Shown here: positions 61,497-64,000 of the stretch, one piece after another
Numbering within the stretch: position 1 is the first letter of the stretch
Layout of the letters: every line of letters begins with the position of its first letter
Assembly: GCA_015062655.1 (NCBI GenBank)
Contig: SUUG01000011.1
Coordinates: 124,001-188,000, forward strand
Direction of reading: 5' to 3'
DNA from: Coriobacteriaceae bacterium
GTDB taxonomy: Bacteria; Actinomycetota; Coriobacteriia; Coriobacteriales; Coriobacteriaceae
Length of the DNA stretch: 64,000 nucleotides
Translations under genes and position numbers: made by a program
Notes under the pieces: generated by a model
What the model was told of the DNA's origin: nothing
Seen by the model: the letters and a program-made list of their open reading frames with translations, nothing else
Databases searched by the model: none

Positions 61497-61559
61497 TTGA
61501 CAGACTATGATTTCGGTGATGTACTGTCCCTAGTTAACTCCTATTACCCTTTAGGTTAG
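61497..61559 (+). promoter_or_regulatory. cysK promoter with repeated motifs, likely Rrf2 target
   Basis: TTGACA (61497-61502) and TGTACT (61520-61525) are 17 bp apart. Just downstream are TAGTTAACTCCTATTACC and TTTAGGTTAGT (to 61559), an AT-rich run with AGTTAACT palindrome where a repressor such as the divergent Rrf2 protein could act. Confidence 0.55.
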
Positions 61560-61615
61560 TATGAATTAACATTCACCTGAAACGGCTATCGCCGAAACGT
61601 CCTACGGAGGCAATC

Positions 61616-62554
<939 letters not shown>

Positions 62555-62608
62555 CGCCGGACAAGCCGTCCCGACGCCCTTGATAGCGCCGGGACGCACC
62601 TTCGCAAA

Positions 62609-62641
62609 GCGCCGCCGGGCCCCTCCGGCGGCGCACTTTTT
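62609..62641 (+). terminator. Terminator after cysK
   Basis: GCGCCGCCGG and CCGGCGGCGC form a 10-bp perfect stem with a 6-nt loop, followed by ACTTTTT. About 55 bases after the cysK stop. Confidence 0.9.
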
Positions 62642-62697
62642 CCCCGATGAAGATGGCGCGCCCGCCCTCCTTACTGGCCCCGACCGCCGGCACCGAG

Positions 62698-62726
62698 TTG
62701 AGGCGCGGGCCGGCATCTTCTAGAAT
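62698..62726 (+). promoter_or_regulatory. Candidate mnmA promoter
   Basis: TTGAGG and TAGAAT are exactly 17 bp apart, 29 bases before the GTG start codon, immediately after the cysK terminator region. Confidence 0.6.
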
Positions 62727-62755
62727 TGCGCTGCTTTCACTGAAAGGGGTGCGAC

Positions 62756-63976
62756 GTGGCTTCCAAGGGCCGGGTGCTGGTGGCGATGAGCGGCGGGGTC
62801 GATTCGAGCGTGACGGCCCACCTGCTGAATCAGCAGGGATACGAGTGCTCGGGCGCCACGATGCGCCTCACCTGCTCGCGCTCCTTCGACGACGCGGGTG
62901 CGCGCAGCTGCTGCTCGCTGGCCGACATCGCCGACGCCGAGGCCGTCTGCGACCGGCTCGGCATTCCCTTCCAGGTGCTCGACATGCGAGAGATCTTCGA
63001 ACGCACCGTCATCGACAAGTTCGTCAGCACCTACGAGGACGGGCGGACCCCGAACCCCTGCATCGACTGCAACCGCTACCTGAAGTTCGGCTCCCTGCTC
63101 GACTACGCGCTCAAGCACGGGTTCGACTACGTGGCGACCGGGCATTACGCGCGGATCGCCCCGCTCGATGCGCGGGCCGCCGAGGCGGGCGGGGCAGCCG
63201 GTGACCTCCTGCGCCGCCTCAGGTCGGACGCCGGGCCGGACGGGGCCCTCGCCCTCGCCGTCGGCGTCGATCCCGCAAAGGACCAGAGCTACGTGCTCTA
63301 CGCGCTCACCCAGGACCACCTCGCCCACACGCTGCTGCCGCTCGGCGGGCTTGTGAAGGAGCGCGACGTGCGCCGCATCGCCGCCGAGGAGGGCCTCGTC
63401 AACGCCGAGAAGCGCGACAGCCAGGGCATCTGCTTCGTGCCCGACGGCGACTTCGCCGGGTTTATCGAGCAGCGCCGCGGGCAGCTGCTTCCCGAGGGCG
63501 ACATCGTGGACGGCGCCGGCCGCGTGCTCGGCCGCCACGAGGGGGCGCTGCGCTACACCGTCGGACAGCGGCGGGGGCTCGGCGTGGCGATGCTGCACCC
63601 CATGTACGTCACGGGCGTGGATGTGGACGCGAACACGGTGACGCTCGGCGAGGAGGCCGACCTCATGGCTGAGGGGCTCGTCGCCGACGACTGGATCTGG
63701 AGCGCGCCCGCGGGCGCGATACGGGAGCTCCTCGACGAGGACGCCCGCCGCCGCGGCGAAGGCGTTGTCGTGAGTGCGCGGATCCGCTACCGCCAAAAAC
63801 CCCAGATGGCACGTTTGAGCTGGGAAGATGCAGGCAGCGTGGATTTCCGCAGGGAGGAGCGCGTGCGCGTGACGTTCGCCGAGCCCCAGCGCGCGATCGC
63901 CCCCGGCCAGGCCGTCGTCGTCTACGCGGGCGACGTCGTGCTCGGCGGCGGCACCACCGTGGCCGCCCTGCGGTAG
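62756..63976 (+). CDS. mnmA: tRNA-specific 2-thiouridylase MnmA
   Basis: This 406-residue enzyme adds sulfur to U34 of tRNA-Lys, -Glu and -Gln. The ATP pyrophosphatase motif is VLVAMSGGVDSSVTAHLL near residues 8-25. The catalytic cysteine pair is in TPNPCIDCNRYLKFG near residue 100 and RDSQGICFVPDGDF near 225. The central QSYVLYALT and HEGALRYTVGQRRGLGV segments are typical. The C-terminal barrel is present. GTG start with AAAGGGG about 6 bases upstream. An insert of ~30 residues (ARAAEAGGAAGDLLRRLRSD) after residue 138 is slightly longer than usual. Sulfur would come from a cysteine desulfurase outside this window. Confidence 0.95.
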   Translation: MASKGRVLVAMSGGVDSSVTAHLLNQQGYECSGATMRLTCSRSFDDAGARSCCSLADIADAEAVCDRLGIPFQVLDMREIFERTVIDKFVSTYEDGRTPNPCIDCNRYLKFGSLLDYALKHGFDYVATGHYARIAPLDARAAEAGGAAGDLLRRLRSDAGPDGALALAVGVDPAKDQSYVLYALTQDHLAHTLLPLGGLVKERDVRRIAAEEGLVNAEKRDSQGICFVPDGDFAGFIEQRRGQLLPEGDIVDGAGRVLGRHEGALRYTVGQRRGLGVAMLHPMYVTGVDVDANTVTLGEEADLMAEGLVADDWIWSAPAGAIRELLDEDARRRGEGVVVSARIRYRQKPQMARLSWEDAGSVDFRREERVRVTFAEPQRAIAPGQAVVVYAGDVVLGGGTTVAALR

Positions 63977-64000
63977 GCGGGGCGGCTCCGGGCGAGAGCC

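Overview
The window is a high-GC chromosomal segment with short intergenic gaps and strong AAGGAGG-type ribosome sites. It carries an LTA-synthase-like enzyme, an actinobacterial Ski2-like (DUF3516) helicase, lipoprotein-dependent ABC importers and an oxygen-sensitive hybrid-cluster protein. This fits an anaerobic Gram-positive actinobacterium, most likely a Coriobacteriia member related to Collinsella or Olsenella. The taxonomic call is inference from gene content and composition, not from a marker gene. No rRNA, tRNA, CRISPR array, prophage or complete IS element was recognised.

Layout. 1-6.7 kb: end of a Kup potassium transporter, polA, an M18 aminopeptidase, yaaA and two gene remnants. 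6.8-12.1 kb: a PARG-like macrodomain protein, ferrochelatase and a polar amino-acid ABC importer whose permease has an extra extracytoplasmic domain. 12.1-21.4 kb: repeat-bearing spacer, endonuclease IV, an ArfB-like GGQ protein, uvrA, an LTA-synthase-family enzyme and a flavoprotein. 21.7-26.4 kb: a GntR regulator with a dimethylargininase-like hydrolase and an APC permease, then a DUF559-like protein. 26.9-34.1 kb: BaiN/YhiN-type flavoprotein, Mrp ATPase, a six-helix membrane protein, uvrB, a lytic transglycosylase, coaE and an MFS remnant. 34.3-44.7 kb: a TerB-N/TerB-C protein and BrxD-like ATPase operon, a Fur-family/znuACB zinc operon, a rubredoxin-glutamate-synthase-like protein and an Lhr-like helicase. 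44.8-52.4 kb: hcp and a Crp/Fnr regulator, a spermidine-synthase-like protein, Elp3, a Trm9-like methyltransferase and a TrmB-like protein. 52.8-64 kb: Ski2-like helicase, ABC-F protein, a MarR-like/RGG-repeat protein, an HTH-aminotransferase fusion, an Rrf2 regulator, cysK and mnmA.

Main system of interest. A TerB-domain protein is translationally coupled to a BrxD-like (DUF2791) ATPase, and an Lhr/BrxHI-like helicase lies 5 kb downstream. Both transcription units begin with LexA/SOS-box-like palindromes. Similar palindromes precede uvrA and uvrB in the same window. I infer a damage-inducible, BREX-related three-gene DNA-processing or defence module.

Other themes. Several tRNA-modification genes (Elp3, Trm9-like, TrmB-like, MnmA) suggest an mcm5s2U34-type wobble pathway in a bacterium. 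Three remnants (nitroreductase/PPOX-like, YfcC-like, MFS) keep recognisable start regions plus distal segments but have lost their middles. At least five dispersed palindromic repeats belong to two related families, and two of them bracket the ABC-F gene. Separate imperfect or perfect inverted-repeat elements lie at 12.55-12.75 kb and 50.2-50.4 kb.
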